Shown: one piece after another, positions 25,896 to 35,080 of the stretch
Position numbering within the stretch: the stretch's first letter is position 1
How the letters are laid out: every line of letters starts with the position of its first letter
Assembly: GCF_000519185.1 (NCBI RefSeq)
Contig: NZ_JAFA01000030.1
Span: 37,765-101,764 of the forward strand
Source: Paraburkholderia nodosa DSM 21604
GTDB lineage: Bacteria > Pseudomonadota > Gammaproteobacteria > Burkholderiales > Burkholderiaceae
Direction: 5' to 3'
Length of the DNA: 64,000 bases
Notes under the pieces: model-generated
Databases searched by the model: none
Told to the model about the DNA's origin: nothing
The model's input: only the letters and a program-made list of their open reading frames with translations
Translations under genes and position numbers: made by a program

Positions 25896-27113
25896 ATGAG
25901 TGTCGATATTAGAGCCAACAGACTTCCGACTGAATACCGGGTGGTCGCCGGATTTTGCCTTCTGGTCCTGTCATTCGCTCTGCGACCCGGGATCGTGTCG
26001 ATTGGCCCTGTGGTCCTGCACATCCGTGAGGATTTTGGTCTGACCTATTCCGAAGTGTCGCTTTTGACGTCTATTCCCGATGTGTGCATGGGTCTCTTTG
26101 TTCTCTGCGTGCCGAAGATCAGCCGGCGATTGGGGGCAAACCAAACGGTTTCGCTTTCTCTGCTCCTTCTCGGCGCGGCCATTGTGCTGCGCGCGCTAAC
26201 GCATTCGACGAGCCTGCTCTTACTGTGGACTACGTTTGTCGGAATAGGAATCAGCATCTCCGGCGCTTTGATCGGCGGCTGGATCAAGGAACATTTTCCA
26301 CGGGAATCGTCCCTCTTTATGGGGATTTATGCGGGAGGACTGAGTATCGGCGCGACCTTGGCAGCTGGCGCGACGAGTTACGTGTCCAACACGTTTGGCA
26401 GCTGGAGAGTCGGCGCGGGCATTTGGTGCATCCTGATCGTTAGTGCGATCGCAAGCTGGTCATACCTGGCTCGCCGGGTGGACGCTGCCGCCAGCGGTCG
26501 GCCTCACCGGGACACGAGAGACACGGTTGAACTGCCGTGGCGCAGCAAGCGCGCCTGGCTCCTGGCACTGTTCTTTGGGCTAAGCCAGTTTGTCGCCTAT
26601 GCCTGCCTGGCGTGGCTCGCGCCATGGAACAGCGAAATGGGCGCGAGTGAAATATCCGGCGGACTGATGCTTTGCCTGTTCACGATTTTTCTCGCAGCCG
26701 GCAGCTTCGCGGCGGGGGCGGTGGCAGAGAAATTGGCCGACCGGCGTCCCTGGCTGGCGCTGGGCACGGTCAGCACGATGGCGGGCTTCGTGGGACTGAC
26801 GTTTGCCCCAACCTCGTACCCAATCGCTTTTGTCGTGATGATCGCGTTCGGACAAGGTATGTGCTTCGCGTTGGGCATGACGCTCCCGCTAGACAACACG
26901 AAGACAGCCGGGGAGGCGCACGCCTGGACCATGTTCGTTCTATGCGTCGGTTACATGATCGCGGCCTTAGGTCCTCTGAGCTTCGGATTTCTGCGTGACT
27001 GGACCAGCGGATTCTTCGACTCTTATCTGATGCTATTGATCGTCAGCTCGATCATGATTGCAGTCGTCCCGCTTCTTAAACGGTCCACGCCCGTATCGCT
27101 CCCGATACGCTAA
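25896..27113 (+). CDS. MFS transporter, CynX/NimT type
   Basis: 405 aa from the ATG at 25896 (MSVDIRANRLP). An upstream in-frame ATG at 25788 would overlap the AraC gene and is rejected. About twelve hydrophobic segments are visible. The first contains SFALRPGIVSIGPV, the pattern of the CynX/NimT (cyanate/2-nitroimidazole) subgroup, with LRPGI conserved. A cytoplasmic loop SRRLGANQ after TM2 fits the MFS signature. Substrate unknown; the divergent AraC regulator implies induction by a small molecule. Confidence 0.88.
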   Translation: MSVDIRANRLPTEYRVVAGFCLLVLSFALRPGIVSIGPVVLHIREDFGLTYSEVSLLTSIPDVCMGLFVLCVPKISRRLGANQTVSLSLLLLGAAIVLRALTHSTSLLLLWTTFVGIGISISGALIGGWIKEHFPRESSLFMGIYAGGLSIGATLAAGATSYVSNTFGSWRVGAGIWCILIVSAIASWSYLARRVDAAASGRPHRDTRDTVELPWRSKRAWLLALFFGLSQFVAYACLAWLAPWNSEMGASEISGGLMLCLFTIFLAAGSFAAGAVAEKLADRRPWLALGTVSTMAGFVGLTFAPTSYPIAFVVMIAFGQGMCFALGMTLPLDNTKTAGEAHAWTMFVLCVGYMIAALGPLSFGFLRDWTSGFFDSYLMLLIVSSIMIAVVPLLKRSTPVSLPIR

Positions 27114-28202
27114 GGAACGGTAATCGACATGCCGTTTCTGTTATCCAGTGCTTATTGCTTCTGTCATATTCCGTTTGCGCCTCGCGTCGCACTGAGCGTC
27201 TCCCCACGGTTGCACGTGCTTGCCGTCCTCGGCACGCACCATCGGCCCCTTAGTAAACAGTCCACCACACGCTTTCTTCCCTTCCGCTACCCGACCCCAA
27301 TAAATATCCGGGGTGCACGAAAATCCTGGAAAAGAAGGAAGAAATCCAGCCCGTGGGTTGTTTGCCCCGCTAGTGCCGCCGTGCAGCACTCCGAACCGAA
27401 AATTACGACTGTCAGGTGAAAAACAGCTCGAGCACTGGAAATACTCGAACTTATCGATATTCACTCCGACGTAGAAATATTCATTTCTTCATAGACTTCA
27501 GGATGTCGAAATACCGAATCGCATTGTCTTTGTCCTATCGCTGATAACCATCGCATCGGCCCGCATCGCCACCGACATTTGCGCCCAGAAGAAGACGCGT
27601 GCGGAGATTCGCCATGAGCAGATTCGGTCCGAAAGCAATGATTCGCGTCTCGTCAACGATCGTGAACGCATTCGTATGCCTCGCCGTAGCGGTCGGCATG
27701 CTCGCGAGTCCCACCCTGTTGCTTGCCCAGTCCGCAAACGCATGCGCCGCACCCGCATGAAGGCAGCCGCCGCGCACGGTGTCCCTCCCGCAAATCACCT
27801 CACGGAATTGTTTCTCAATGTATATGCTGCGCGGGCGAATACATAGTCATGCAATAAGCCACTCTCCCGACACAAGCCAGATACCTCGCCCGGTTCTAAT
27901 GTACTCAACGACGGCATCTGATGACGGCGCTGGGGTAGACGCCACGCTTTGCCGCCTCCCCGGATTCCCGGGCGGATGTTTTCAGTTCGTCCAGCCTTAG
28001 GAATACGAATTGAGATAACGATGATCACCTTGGTTCTTGCTGTTTGCGCGACACCCGTCACAGCCTGTTTTCTCGACTGTCTGTTCTAAGTTCCACGCCA
28101 GCTGGGCGGTCAGGAAGTCCGGCGATGAAGCGTTCTCCTCGTGAACACTCCGGCGCATCGCGATGAGCGTGCCGGCTACTTTCTAGCTCCAGGATATCTA
28201 TC
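27114..28202. other. 1.1-kb gene-poor stretch
   Basis: Between the MFS gene and the epoxide hydrolase. Apart from the small exported ORF at 27614-27760, no frame looks like a gene. The segment near 27280-27480 is AT-richer than its surroundings. No transposase remnant was recognised. Confidence 0.5.
27614..27760 (+). CDS. Small exported protein or truncated signal-peptide remnant
   Basis: 48 codons from an ATG preceded by GGAG at a 7-base spacing. The translation is almost entirely a signal peptide: basic start MSRFGPKAMIRV, hydrophobic core NAFVCLAVAVGMLASPTLLLA, a cleavage-like AQSANA, and then only CAAPA before the TGA. It may be a genuine secreted micropeptide or the surviving 5' end of a decayed exported-protein gene. 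Nothing downstream continues it. Confidence 0.4.
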   Translation: MSRFGPKAMIRVSSTIVNAFVCLAVAVGMLASPTLLLAQSANACAAPA

Positions 28203-29474
28203 ATGTCTTCTACACCGTTTTCACCTCGTCGACGTCATATTCTCGCCGCTTCCGCTGCGGTCGCCGCCGTAGGCCTGATTCCCGGCTCCGTGTTTGCCGC
28301 AACCGGCGACGACAGGATCCGCCCGTTCAAGGCCAACGTGCCGGAAGCAAGCCTCGTCGATCTGCGTCGACGGCTCGCCGCCACGCGCTGGCCCGGCAAG
28401 GAGACCGTCAACGATCAGTCGCAAGGTTTGCAACTCGCGCGAATGCGGGCGCTCGTCCAGTACTGGCGCACCGACTACGATTGGCGCAGGGGCGAGGAAA
28501 AACTGAACACATTCCCGATGTTCATGACTGAAATCGATGGTCTCGACATTCAGTTCATTCACGTACGGTCTCGTCACAAGAATGCGATGCCGTTGATCAT
28601 GACGCATGGCTGGCCAGGCTCGATTTTCGAAATGCTGAAGGTTATCGCGCCGCTTACCGATCCCACCGCCTACGGAGGAAGCGCGGATGACGCGTTCCAC
28701 GTCGTCGTGCCATCGATACCCGGCTTCGGTTTCTCCGAGCAGCCGCAGATGACAGGTTGGGGCTCGGATCACATCGCGCGCGCCTGGGGCGAGTTGATGG
28801 CCCGATTGGGATATACCCGTTTCGTATCGCAAGGCGGCGATTGTGGATCGGTGATTTCCCACCGGATGGCTATGCAAAAGGTGAAAGGCCTGATCGGCAT
28901 TCACGTCAACATGCCAGCAACAGTACCTCCCGAAATCGCCACGTTGCTCACCCTTGGTGAGCCTGCACCGAGCGACCTGTCGCCGAAGGAGAGGGCTGCA
29001 TATGAGTCTCTCAGTGTCTTCTATCGTGACAATTGCGGCTATTCGGCCATGATGGTGACCCGGCCGCAGACCGTCGGCTATGCATTGGCGGATTCGCCCG
29101 CTGGGCAGGCCGCATGGATGTACGACAAGATCTGTCAATGGACCTATAGCGGCGGCGTACCGGAACGCGTGCTCACGCGTGATGAAATACTCGACGATAT
29201 ATCGCTCTACTGGCTGACAAATAGCGCTACGTCCGCGGCCCAAATCTATTGGGAAGACCATTCCAACAACTTCAACGCTGTGGATATTTCCCTGCCGGCT
29301 GCTGTGACGATCTTTCCGGGCGAGATCTATCGCGCACCGCGAAGCTGGACGGAACGCAGCTATCACGACCTCATTTATTTCAACGAGGTGGACAACGGCG
29401 GCCATTTCGCCGCGTGGGAACAACCGGTGCTCCTTGCGACGGAAGTCCGGGCAGCGTTCCGGTCGCTGCGCTAA
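28203..29474 (+). CDS. Tat-exported epoxide hydrolase
   Basis: 423 aa. A twin-arginine signal starts SPRRRHILAASAAV and ends near VFAAT at residue 33. The mature part begins with the N-terminal epoxide-hydrolase domain (IRPFKANVPEASLVDLRRRL) and continues into an alpha/beta-hydrolase fold. HGWPGS at 135-140 provides the oxyanion region, and D213 in SQGGDCGS is the nucleophile in the position where family members have GGDWG. The catalytic His is probably in NGGHFAAWEQP near the C-terminus. It opens trans-substituted or aromatic epoxides to diols in the periplasm. The adjacent tatABC genes point to a dedicated export route. Confidence 0.88.
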   Translation: MSSTPFSPRRRHILAASAAVAAVGLIPGSVFAATGDDRIRPFKANVPEASLVDLRRRLAATRWPGKETVNDQSQGLQLARMRALVQYWRTDYDWRRGEEKLNTFPMFMTEIDGLDIQFIHVRSRHKNAMPLIMTHGWPGSIFEMLKVIAPLTDPTAYGGSADDAFHVVVPSIPGFGFSEQPQMTGWGSDHIARAWGELMARLGYTRFVSQGGDCGSVISHRMAMQKVKGLIGIHVNMPATVPPEIATLLTLGEPAPSDLSPKERAAYESLSVFYRDNCGYSAMMVTRPQTVGYALADSPAGQAAWMYDKICQWTYSGGVPERVLTRDEILDDISLYWLTNSATSAAQIYWEDHSNNFNAVDISLPAAVTIFPGEIYRAPRSWTERSYHDLIYFNEVDNGGHFAAWEQPVLLATEVRAAFRSLR

Positions 29475-29554
29475 CGCGGGTCCAATCTGGCCGCAAGGTT
29501 CACATTATTTTTCGCAGGCAACCTGCGCGACGTAGCCAAAGAGGATTTTCAATC

Positions 29555-29782
29555 ATGGGATCGTTGAGTATTTGGCGTTGGATGATCGTTTTGCTGATCG
29601 TGGCACTTGTCTTCGGTACGAAGAAGCTTCGTAACATCGGGGGCGATCTGGGTAGTGCAGTCAAGGGGTTCAAGGAAGGCATTGCCGAAAGTGAAGTTTC
29701 GGAGGGGCAGCGTGAATTGCCTCATAACGGTGTCGTCGAGGTGGAAACAAAGGACATGACGCGTCCGAGCGAGTACCGGTAG
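29555..29782 (+). CDS. tatA: Twin-arginine translocase subunit TatA
   Basis: 75 aa from the ATG at 29555 with GAGG nine bases upstream. It has the TatA layout: one N-terminal membrane helix (WRWMIVLLIVALVFGTKKL), the FGTKKLR-IGGDLG hinge, and an amphipathic helix AVKGFKEGI. It starts 80 bp after the epoxide hydrolase stop. An upstream in-frame extension inside the hydrolase gene is a shadow. Confidence 0.92.
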   Translation: MGSLSIWRWMIVLLIVALVFGTKKLRNIGGDLGSAVKGFKEGIAESEVSEGQRELPHNGVVEVETKDMTRPSEYR

Positions 29783-29863
29783 TTATCGGATCAGTTTAGC
29801 GGTCCACTTCGAATTGGTACGGCCTTGGCCGTACCCATCCCCAGTTTCAGGAGCTTTGATTCC

Positions 29864-30397
29864 ATGCTCGATCTCGGATTGACCAAAATGGCGCTGATCG
29901 GCGTCGTCGCACTCATAGTGCTAGGGCCAAAGCGCTTGCCCGGCGTGGCGCGAACGGCGGGCGTGCTGTTCGGCCGTGCGCAACGGTATGTCGACGACCT
30001 CAAGGCGGAATTCGCCCGCGAGATTGAACTCGACGGTTTGAAGAAGATGCGCGCGGGGTTTGAAACAGCGGCATTGGATGTCGAGAACAAGGTTCAAGAA
30101 GTACTGCGCTCGCGGGAAAGCGAACTCGACGACGCACGGAAATCGGGCACATCCGCGTCGGACAGTGGGGCAGGCGTCGAAGGTCCAGGTCTAACGCGCG
30201 TCGACCGTGATACCGCTGGTGTTGTCATGGACATCAGCAAGGCGTCGCAAAGGAAGCGCAGGAACTGGCGCGTCAAGAAGGGCGCTATCCCGACCTGGTA
30301 CAAGCACGCGACAGTGCGTAGAACGCGCCTGCAATCGCGGGCGTCGCAGACTGTGTGGTGTACTCCTGAGGCGATGCGCCGTGCGTGGTTTGTCTGA
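29864..30397 (+). CDS. tatB: Twin-arginine translocase subunit TatB
   Basis: 177 aa from the ATG at 29864 with AGGAG upstream. MLDLGLTKMALIGVVALIVLGPKRLP is the TatB membrane helix with the conserved LGPKRLP hinge. A charged amphipathic helix follows, then the basic C-terminal tail RRNWRVKKGAIPTWYK, common in Burkholderia TatB. It receives twin-arginine substrates together with TatC. Confidence 0.92.
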   Translation: MLDLGLTKMALIGVVALIVLGPKRLPGVARTAGVLFGRAQRYVDDLKAEFAREIELDGLKKMRAGFETAALDVENKVQEVLRSRESELDDARKSGTSASDSGAGVEGPGLTRVDRDTAGVVMDISKASQRKRRNWRVKKGAIPTWYKHATVRRTRLQSRASQTVWCTPEAMRRAWFV

Positions 30398-30466
30398 TGG
30401 CTTTCCCGCTTTCATTTGGCAGTGGTCCATTTTTCCCCCATCGATGATTCCCGGCGGAGGCCTGGC

Positions 30467-31243
30467 ATGAGCGACCTGCAACACACTGTAGACGAGCCAA
30501 TCGAAGAGACGCTCATTTCACACCTGGTCGAACTACGCGAGCGGATTATCCGCGCCGGCGGTTCAGTGGTCCTGGTGTTCGTGGGACTGGTTTACTGGGC
30601 GCCCAATATCTTCCGACTGCTTGCGCACCCGCTGATCCAGAACCTGCCGAAGGACGGCAAGCTGATTGTCACCGACGTCGCTGGCTCGTTCTTCGTCCCG
30701 GTGAAAGTCACCATGATGGTTGCGCTCGTCATCGCACTGCCTGTCGTGCTGTACCAAATCTGGGCGTTTATCGCTCCGGGGCTTTATCGGCACGAGAGGA
30801 AGCTCGTCGTGCCGCTGGTCAGTAGCAGCTACACGCTGTTTCTATGTGGCATGGCATTCGCCTATTTCGTCGTGTTTCCCATCATTTTCCGTGTGATGGC
30901 GCATTACAACGCCCCACTCGGTGTGGAAATGACCACGGATATCGACAAGTATGTGAGTTTCGTCCTCACCATGTTTCTTGCGTTTGGCGTGACGTTTGAG
31001 GTGCCGATCATCGTGGTGATCCTCGCACGAATGGGGATCGTGACGATGAAGACGTTGCGTCAGATCCGGCCGTATGTGATTGTCGGTGCGTTTGCGGTTT
31101 CCGCCGTGGTGACGCCACCGGACGTGTTCTCTCAGTTGGTTCTCGCCTTCCCGCTGGTCATTCTCTACGAAATTGGAATCATTGCAGCCAGGATATTTAC
31201 ACGCAAGGCCGGGATCAAGGAGCAGGAGGCAGAAGGACTGTGA
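30467..31243 (+). CDS. tatC: Twin-arginine translocase subunit TatC
   Basis: 258 aa from the ATG at 30467, directly after GGAGG. Starts at 30416 or earlier are unnecessary. Six membrane segments and the TatC signatures are visible: ETLISHLVELRERI at the N-terminus (signal-recognition surface), the Glu-containing loop GLYRHERKL, and VSFVLTMFLAFGVTFEVP. No his genes, the usual neighbours of the housekeeping tatABC in this group, are nearby. This is therefore probably a second Tat set. Confidence 0.93.
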   Translation: MSDLQHTVDEPIEETLISHLVELRERIIRAGGSVVLVFVGLVYWAPNIFRLLAHPLIQNLPKDGKLIVTDVAGSFFVPVKVTMMVALVIALPVVLYQIWAFIAPGLYRHERKLVVPLVSSSYTLFLCGMAFAYFVVFPIIFRVMAHYNAPLGVEMTTDIDKYVSFVLTMFLAFGVTFEVPIIVVILARMGIVTMKTLRQIRPYVIVGAFAVSAVVTPPDVFSQLVLAFPLVILYEIGIIAARIFTRKAGIKEQEAEGL

Positions 31244-31405
31244 TGGGTATGTGGCGTCCCAGGAAAGCGCGTTCTCACTCACTCATTTTCGCGCGCCGCA
31301 CCGAGCGAAGCCCCCTTTACAACAGGCTTTTGTGGAAGGCCTTGCGGTAATTTTTTGCTCTGTAAATGACTGTCTAGTCGCTTGGTTGATGAAAGGAGAT
31401 TTGAA

Positions 31406-32269
31406 GTGTCTAAAGTTTGGCTTATCACTGGAAGTGGAAGCGGTCTGGGTCGATTCATTGCCGAGGCGGCGCTGGCAGCGGGCAATCAGGTCGTCGCAAC
31501 CGCCCGTAACGTTCGCCAGCTCGACGAACTGGTGGGCCTCTATGGCGAGAGTGTCAGGACGGTCAAACTCGACGTCACGGACGAGTCTCAAGGCCAGGCC
31601 GCGGTCGATGCAGCGATCGATGCGTTTGGCCGACTCGACGTGCTCGTGAATAATGCCGGTTACGGGGACACCCGCCCGTTTGAGCAGGTTCCCTCAGACG
31701 AGTTTCGCCGACTGGTCGAGACGTGTTTTTTCGGAGTTGTGAATCTTACGCGCGCGGCGCTACCTGTCATGCGGCAGCAGCGCAGCGGACACATCATCCA
31801 GATTTCCTCGTTGGGTGGTCGCACGGCGTTCCCGGGCAACGCGGCCTATTTCGCGTCGAAATGGGCCGTTGGCGGCTTCACCGAAGGCCTGGCGCTGGAG
31901 ACTGCACCTTTCGGTGTCAAGGTTACCGCTCTTGAGCCCGGTGGCATGCGCACCAATTGGGGAGTACGTGCTCACGCAGACCGGCCGGTCTTGCTGCCAG
32001 ATTACGAACCCTCAGTCGGCGCAAGCGTGAAACAGATGGAAGGCTATTGGGGTAACGAGTCTGGGGATCCCATCAAGGTTGCACAGGTGGTCCTCCAGAT
32101 TGCTGACGCCGAAACCGTTCCGCCACACATTCTGCTCGGAAGCGACGCTTTCCATTTTGCGCGTCAGGCCGAGCAGGCAAGAGCGGCCGAGGCAGATCGT
32201 TGGCACGCGGTCAGCGTGTCAACCGACGTCGATGCTGCCGGCCCCGTTCCGACGTTTCCGACGATTTGA
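31406..32269 (+). CDS. Short-chain dehydrogenase/reductase
   Basis: 287 aa from the GTG at 31406, which has GGAG seven bases upstream. A TTG at 31382 would be less well placed. Classical SDR landmarks: TGSGSGLG cofactor motif at residues 8-15, NNAG, catalytic Ser in ISSLGG, and YFASK with the catalytic Tyr and Lys. The KVWLITGSGSGLGRFIAEAAL start is typical of a large subfamily acting on unknown alcohols or ketones. It stands alone between tatC and a small membrane-linked ORF. Its substrate cannot be told. Confidence 0.9.
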   Translation: MSKVWLITGSGSGLGRFIAEAALAAGNQVVATARNVRQLDELVGLYGESVRTVKLDVTDESQGQAAVDAAIDAFGRLDVLVNNAGYGDTRPFEQVPSDEFRRLVETCFFGVVNLTRAALPVMRQQRSGHIIQISSLGGRTAFPGNAAYFASKWAVGGFTEGLALETAPFGVKVTALEPGGMRTNWGVRAHADRPVLLPDYEPSVGASVKQMEGYWGNESGDPIKVAQVVLQIADAETVPPHILLGSDAFHFARQAEQARAAEADRWHAVSVSTDVDAAGPVPTFPTI

Positions 32270-32516
32270 ATTGGGCGTAATTCATGACTAACTTGTTCTG
32301 ACCAGCCACTTTGAAGAACGGCGACTGCCTGAAGTGGGTCGGTACCGCCGACTGCATCAGGCTGCCAGTTTGGGACATTCGACGCCGATCGCCGCGAGAT
32401 ACGGCAGGTGCAGTTATTCATAAGTCGTTCACGGAGCGATTGAAAATGAGGGAGCGGGGTCGTCTTTCAAGCTGGCGATAGGAGTTCTCGTATTTGGCGT
32501 CTGCGCCGTCATCTAC

Positions 32517-32750
32517 GTGTTTGTCGTACTACCTCCGCAGGTAGTGCAAGAGTTGACGCCGCCGCCGACAGTCATCGAATCGGGTCGAGTCATCTCGGTT
32601 ACCGGACGCTGGCCTACGGTTCAACTCGCTCATGGTTCTATCCTCATACCGGCTACTTCTTCGCTGCACGTAGGGGACACAGTTGAGGTTCAACATCCAG
32701 ATGGTTTTCCGGCGCGCGTGAAGAGCATCCGTCGTGTCGACGCTGGTTGA
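32517..32750 (+). CDS. Small membrane-anchored protein, start uncertain
   Basis: From the GTG at 32517 it encodes 77 aa. The same frame is open upstream to a TAA near 32426 and encodes a good membrane helix (FKLAIGVLVFGVCAVIYVFVV), but no ATG, GTG or TTG precedes the helix. The C-terminal part (VISVTGRWPTVQLAHGSILI, LHVGDTVEV) resembles a small beta-barrel domain. Either a rare start such as ATT is used, or an indel has displaced the ATG at 32446, whose frame ends after 11 codons. Confidence 0.45.
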   Translation: MFVVLPPQVVQELTPPPTVIESGRVISVTGRWPTVQLAHGSILIPATSSLHVGDTVEVQHPDGFPARVKSIRRVDAG

Positions 32751-32816
32751 GGCCATCCTCCCACTCCGCCCACGAATGGTTGCTGCACTGGCACATGAGC
32801 TGCCCTTCCGGGTCCG

Positions 32817-33755
32817 TTATGCTTTTTGCATGAGGCGCACGCCGCTTGCCCGGCCAGACTCAACGAGGCGCAAAGCCTGCACGACGAGCGAGAACGCCGG
32901 CGACGGCTGCCGCCTGCTTGGGTAATACAGGTGATAGCCCTCGAACTTCGGACACCACTCCTCCAGCACGCGCACGAGGCGACCCGACTTCATGTGCGGC
33001 ATCAATTCGTCTTCAGGCAGGAGCGCGATCCCCAGCCCAGCCAGCGCTGCGTCCACCTGGGGCTGTGTGGTATTGAAAATCAACTGACCGTCGACGCGCA
33101 CATTCACCCTGCGGCCCCGCCGTTCGAAATCCCACACGTACAGGCCGCCTGAGCTCGGCATGCGCTGGTTGATGCAGGAGTGCCGGGTAAGCTCGTTCGG
33201 CGTTTTCGGTGCGGGGTGCGCCGCAAGATACCTGGGCGACGCCACCACCGCCAGACGCATCGGCGGCCCGATCGGCACCGCGATCATGTCCCTGTCGATG
33301 GTGTTCCCGAGACGCACGCCCGCGTCGAACCGGTCCGCCACGATGTCGCGGAATCCGTAGTTCACGTCGAACTCCAGCTTGATGTCCGGATACGCATGCA
33401 GTAGCGGAGCAAGTTGCGGCAGCAGAATGCTGTGCAGCACATAGTCGCCGCAGGTGATCCGCACGGTGCCCGCGGGCTTCTCGCGCAATTCGGTCAGTGC
33501 ATCCAGTTCCGCCTCGATTTCGTCGAAGCGCTCGCCAATGGCCTGCATCAGGCGCTCGCCGGCTGCGGTAGGTGAAACGCTGCGCGTGGTACGCGTGAGG
33601 AGCCGGATCTGCAGGCGCTCCTCCAGCGCGCGAATGGTTTGGCTCAAAGCCGATTGAGTCACCCCCAGTGTGGCGGCAGCACGGGTGAAGCTGCCTTCGC
33701 GCGCCACGGTGACGAACGCCAGAAGATCATTGAAGTTGCGTCGGACCACAGCCAT
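32817..33755 (-). CDS. LysR-family transcriptional regulator
   Basis: 312 aa. HTH at residues about 6-65 (FNDLLAFVTVAREGSFTRAAATLGVTQSALSQTIRALEE), then the effector-binding domain with TRTTRSVSPTAAGERL in the linker. The ATG at 33755 is very close to AGGAG. A GTG two codons later (33749) has better spacing. It is divergent from the carboxymuconolactone-decarboxylase-like gene, which it probably controls. Confidence 0.88.
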   Translation of the reverse strand: MAVVRRNFNDLLAFVTVAREGSFTRAAATLGVTQSALSQTIRALEERLQIRLLTRTTRSVSPTAAGERLMQAIGERFDEIEAELDALTELREKPAGTVRITCGDYVLHSILLPQLAPLLHAYPDIKLEFDVNYGFRDIVADRFDAGVRLGNTIDRDMIAVPIGPPMRLAVVASPRYLAAHPAPKTPNELTRHSCINQRMPSSGGLYVWDFERRGRRVNVRVDGQLIFNTTQPQVDAALAGLGIALLPEDELMPHMKSGRLVRVLEEWCPKFEGYHLYYPSRRQPSPAFSLVVQALRLVESGRASGVRLMQKA

Positions 33756-34036
33756 TTCTCCTGCCAGGAATTGATTAGCCTATCTTATATGGTCTTTAAG
33801 AATCCATTAGCTAGTCAAGGAAGCGTTTGCCCGCGAAGATAGACGCCGTGGGCAAGCTTCCCGATGCCTGCTTGCGATTGGAGCGGTGGTCGACATCGCA
33901 GGTTCGGGCAGCACCGCGGTGTCGATTACCGGTTCGAATGCGGTATTGGCGCCTGGCTGGCCCGGCAGTTCACAGGACCCGACAGGACAGCGAACCACGC
34001 GAAGGACTCCACCAACCAAATCGGACGAGAAACCAT

Positions 34037-34363
34037 ATGAAACACGAACCCACTGCCGCCCGCGAATCTTTTGGCGACGTTGCGCCCCACCTTGCTGAAC
34101 TCACCGACAAGGTGTTGTTTGGTGATGTCTGGGAACATGCTTCACTATCGCCCCGCGACCGCAGTCTCATCACGATCACGAGCCTGATCTCGCTTTACCG
34201 CGTCAACGAAATGCCTTTTCATTTGAGAAAAGCCATCGAGAACGGTCTCACACGCGACGAGATCGTCGCGACGATCACCCAACTGGCCTTTTATGCGGGC
34301 TGGCCGCCCGCCATGACGGCTTTGCAGATTGCGAAGAAGGTCTTTGACGAGACTGGAAAATAA
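34037..34363 (+). CDS. Carboxymuconolactone decarboxylase-family protein
   Basis: 108 aa. Family pattern WEHASLSPRDRSLITITSLISL, then MPFHLRKAIENGLTRDEI and ITQLAFYAGWPPAMTAL. It lacks the CxxC pair of AhpD peroxidases and so fits the decarboxylase-like or uncharacterised branch. In related genomes such proteins often sit beside LysR-controlled redox genes. Here it is alone and divergent from LysR. Reaction not assignable. Confidence 0.85.
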   Translation: MKHEPTAARESFGDVAPHLAELTDKVLFGDVWEHASLSPRDRSLITITSLISLYRVNEMPFHLRKAIENGLTRDEIVATITQLAFYAGWPPAMTALQIAKKVFDETGK

Positions 34364-34421
34364 GGGCGACCTGAGCAGACCCTCGTGCCGGAGGCGACCA
34401 CGCCCCCCCCAGGGACCACCG

Positions 34422-34660
34422 CTATCCCTCTGTTGGCGCCTTTATGGGTTTCGTCGCGGTAAGGATCGTGTGGTTGGCGAAGTCTATATGCCATGCACTG
34501 CTTACAGTGCGAATGGCATTACCGTCCTTGTCAACGGCCCGGTACAGATATTTCCAGTCACCCTTGACGCGAATGTACGCCTCGTCCATTCACCAGCCCT
34601 TTCCGACTGGACAATGTCCGAGTTGTCGCTATCTCGACCGACGCCGCGCGATTTCGCGCA
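34422..34660 (-). pseudogene. IS6-family transposase fragment
   Basis: From 34589 down to a TAG at 34424-34422, one frame encodes MDEAYIRVKGDWKYLYRAVD followed by KDGNAI. This is the conserved core around the second catalytic Asp of IS6-type DDE transposases. The expected WWR before MDE is disrupted: a TGA precedes the ATG in this frame, while another frame reads AGEW. Only about 55 codons are recognisable and no terminal repeats were found, so this is a dead fragment. Confidence 0.7.
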
Positions 34661-34925
34661 TCCCTGACGGTGCCAAACTGTCTTGCGCGACGGTTTGCAA
34701 AGCATCACAGGTCTGGGTTTGCGCGGGTGAACCCTTCGCCACGACCCGCTCGATAAACACGGCGCCGAAGCAATCCCGGCCTTTTCGTATTTGGGTTGAC
34801 CGTCCGACGCGGACTCGTAGGCGAGCAATTTGACGACTGCTTCCGGCTCCATAGCCCGTGCCGGGATCCACTGAGAAGCGACGCGACTCCCGAAGAAACC
34901 ACCAAAGCAAGTGCTGCTCAGATAC

Positions 34926-34943
34926 GAACCGTCTGGACGGTTT
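34926..34943. promoter_or_regulatory. TetR-type operator O1 at DUF3313/pqi operon promoter
   Basis: GAACCGTCTGGACGGTTT, a near-perfect 18-bp palindrome. Its right end overlaps a -35-like TTTACA (34941-34946), followed 17 bp later by a -10-like TAGTAT (34964-34969). Binding of a TetR dimer here would block RNA polymerase. The same geometry recurs at 41146. Confidence 0.75.
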
Positions 34944-34969
34944 ACATCGTGGCCGAACTCCGTTAGTAT
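34941..34969 (+). promoter_or_regulatory. Probable sigma-70 promoter of the DUF3313/pqi operon
   Basis: TTTACA and TAGTAT separated by 17 bp, overlapping operator O1. The expected transcript start is about 110 bp before the lipoprotein start codon. Confidence 0.5.
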
Positions 34970-35062
34970 GGCGCCGTGAGCAAGTCGGCCCCGAGCCCGC
35001 GTGTATATCTCTACGGCCAGGACGTTTCCAAGGACTTCAGCATCACGAAGTCCGCAATATAC

Positions 35063-35080
35063 AAACCGGCCAGACGGTTT
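35063..35080. promoter_or_regulatory. TetR-type operator O2 next to the lipoprotein start
   Basis: AAACCGGCCAGACGGTTT, the same palindrome with one changed base in the left half. It ends 3 bp before the ATG at 35084, in the place where a ribosome site would be expected. Confidence 0.7.

Noticed and set aside
27116..27141. AACGG/CCGTT hairpin after the MFS gene as a terminator
   Set aside because: Only five base pairs with an 11-base loop and no T-run.
29249..29782. 177-aa version of TatA
   Set aside because: The first 102 codons overlap the epoxide hydrolase in another frame. The ATG at 29555 has a good ribosome site and gives a normal TatA.
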